A program made the translations under genes and the position numbers. The notes under the pieces were generated by a model, which saw nothing but the letters and a program-made list of their open reading frames with translations, had not been told where the DNA came from and did no database searches. A DNA stretch of 6,003 nt, taken from NCBI GenBank assembly GCA_016649785.1, contig JAENXB010000177.1, positions 1 through 6,003 of the forward strand, read 5' to 3'. The number at the start of each line of letters is the position of its first letter. Within the stretch, counting starts at the first letter, position 1. Shown here piece by piece: positions 5,675 through 6,003 of the stretch. This DNA is from Flavobacteriaceae bacterium. Its GTDB lineage: Bacteria; Bacteroidota; Bacteroidia; Flavobacteriales; Flavobacteriaceae.

Positions 5675-6003
5675 TATGGAAGCCATTCCTTTTTAAAATT
5701 AGGTTTGCGTTTTTCCAGAAAAGCATCTCTTCCTTCTTTTGCTTCATCTGTCATATATGCCAATCTCGTGGCTTCCCCGGCAAATACCTGTTGGCCAACC
5801 ATCCCATCATCGGTAAGGTTCATTGCAAATTTCAACATTTTGATGGAAGTCGGGGATTTCGCCAAAATTTCCTGCGCCCACTCATATGCCGTAGTTTCCA
5901 ATTCGGCATGAGGAATTACCGCATTCACCATTCCCATTTCAAAAGCTTCCCGGGCGGAATAATTTCGGCCTAAAAAGAAAATTTCCCTGGCGCGCTTCTG
6001 CCC
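5674..6003 (-). CDS. menB: 1,4-dihydroxy-2-naphthoyl-CoA synthase (MenB), C-terminal part
   Basis: The last 109 residues are in the window, and the gene continues beyond 6003. MenB, a crotonase-fold enzyme, cyclises O-succinylbenzoyl-CoA to 1,4-dihydroxy-2-naphthoyl-CoA in menaquinone synthesis in the cytoplasm. The visible part aligns end to end with E. coli MenB: GQKRAREIFFLGRNY, then GMVNAVIP, KSPTSIKMLKFAMN, YMTDEAKEGRDAF and the tail EKRKPNF. The Tyr of YMTDE corresponds to the conserved C-terminal catalytic Tyr (E. coli Tyr258). The MenB-specific KRxPxF tail separates it from ordinary enoyl-CoA hydratases. The crotonase oxyanion-hole residues are outside the window. The stop codon TAA (5676-5674) overlaps the start of the small PH gene. 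Menaquinone is the expected respiratory quinone of Flavobacteriia, so the gene fits the host. Confidence 0.94.
   Translation of the reverse strand, partial: GQKRAREIFFLGRNYSAREAFEMGMVNAVIPHAELETTAYEWAQEILAKSPTSIKMLKFAMNLTDDGMVGQQVFAGEATRLAYMTDEAKEGRDAFLEKRKPNFKKEWLP

Overview
The window looks like a chromosomal segment of a marine-type member of the Flavobacteriaceae (Bacteroidota). This is inferred from the fused two-component E1 dehydrogenase, a promoter of the Bacteroidota TTG/TAnnTTTG type, the absence of Shine-Dalgarno motifs, menaquinone biosynthesis, and AT-rich spacers with Bacteroidota-style interspersed repeats. No genus is assigned.

Layout. On the + strand, positions 1-362 hold the last 119 codons of a large protein, most likely a flavobacterial M1-family metallopeptidase. 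After a 227-nt spacer with a good promoter (526-556), a monocistronic gene (590-3001) encodes an 803-residue fused alpha/beta E1 subunit of a 2-oxoacid dehydrogenase. A 659-nt non-coding spacer (3002-3660) follows, lying between convergent transcription units. It is packed with repeats: several copies, in both orientations, of an ATTAGTGCATTCGTGGCT-type unit; a 7-bp tandem repeat; a CCGTCT-type repeat; and a 196-bp inverted-repeat structure built from CGCAAAG motifs. On the - strand, 6003-3661 reads menB (C-terminal part), a small YdbS-like membrane PH protein, and a large YdbT-like membrane PH protein. These are joined by a TAATG stop/start junction and an 11-nt overlap, so they almost certainly form one operon.

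How the genes work together. The E1 protein would decarboxylate 2-oxoacids (branched-chain ones most likely) for an acyltransferase and a dihydrolipoyl dehydrogenase encoded elsewhere. MenB closes the naphthoquinone ring of menaquinone. The two PH-domain membrane proteins carry four bacterial PH modules in all and resemble Bacillus YdbS/YdbT; their biochemical role is unknown. The link to menB is positional only.

Most notable points: an apparent Asp/Asn exchange between the two Mg-ThDP ligand positions of the E1 alpha half, the mosaic repeat spacer with a possible promoter reading into its inverted repeat, and the translational coupling of menB to the PH-protein pair. I see no CRISPR array, tRNA, rRNA or intact insertion sequence.
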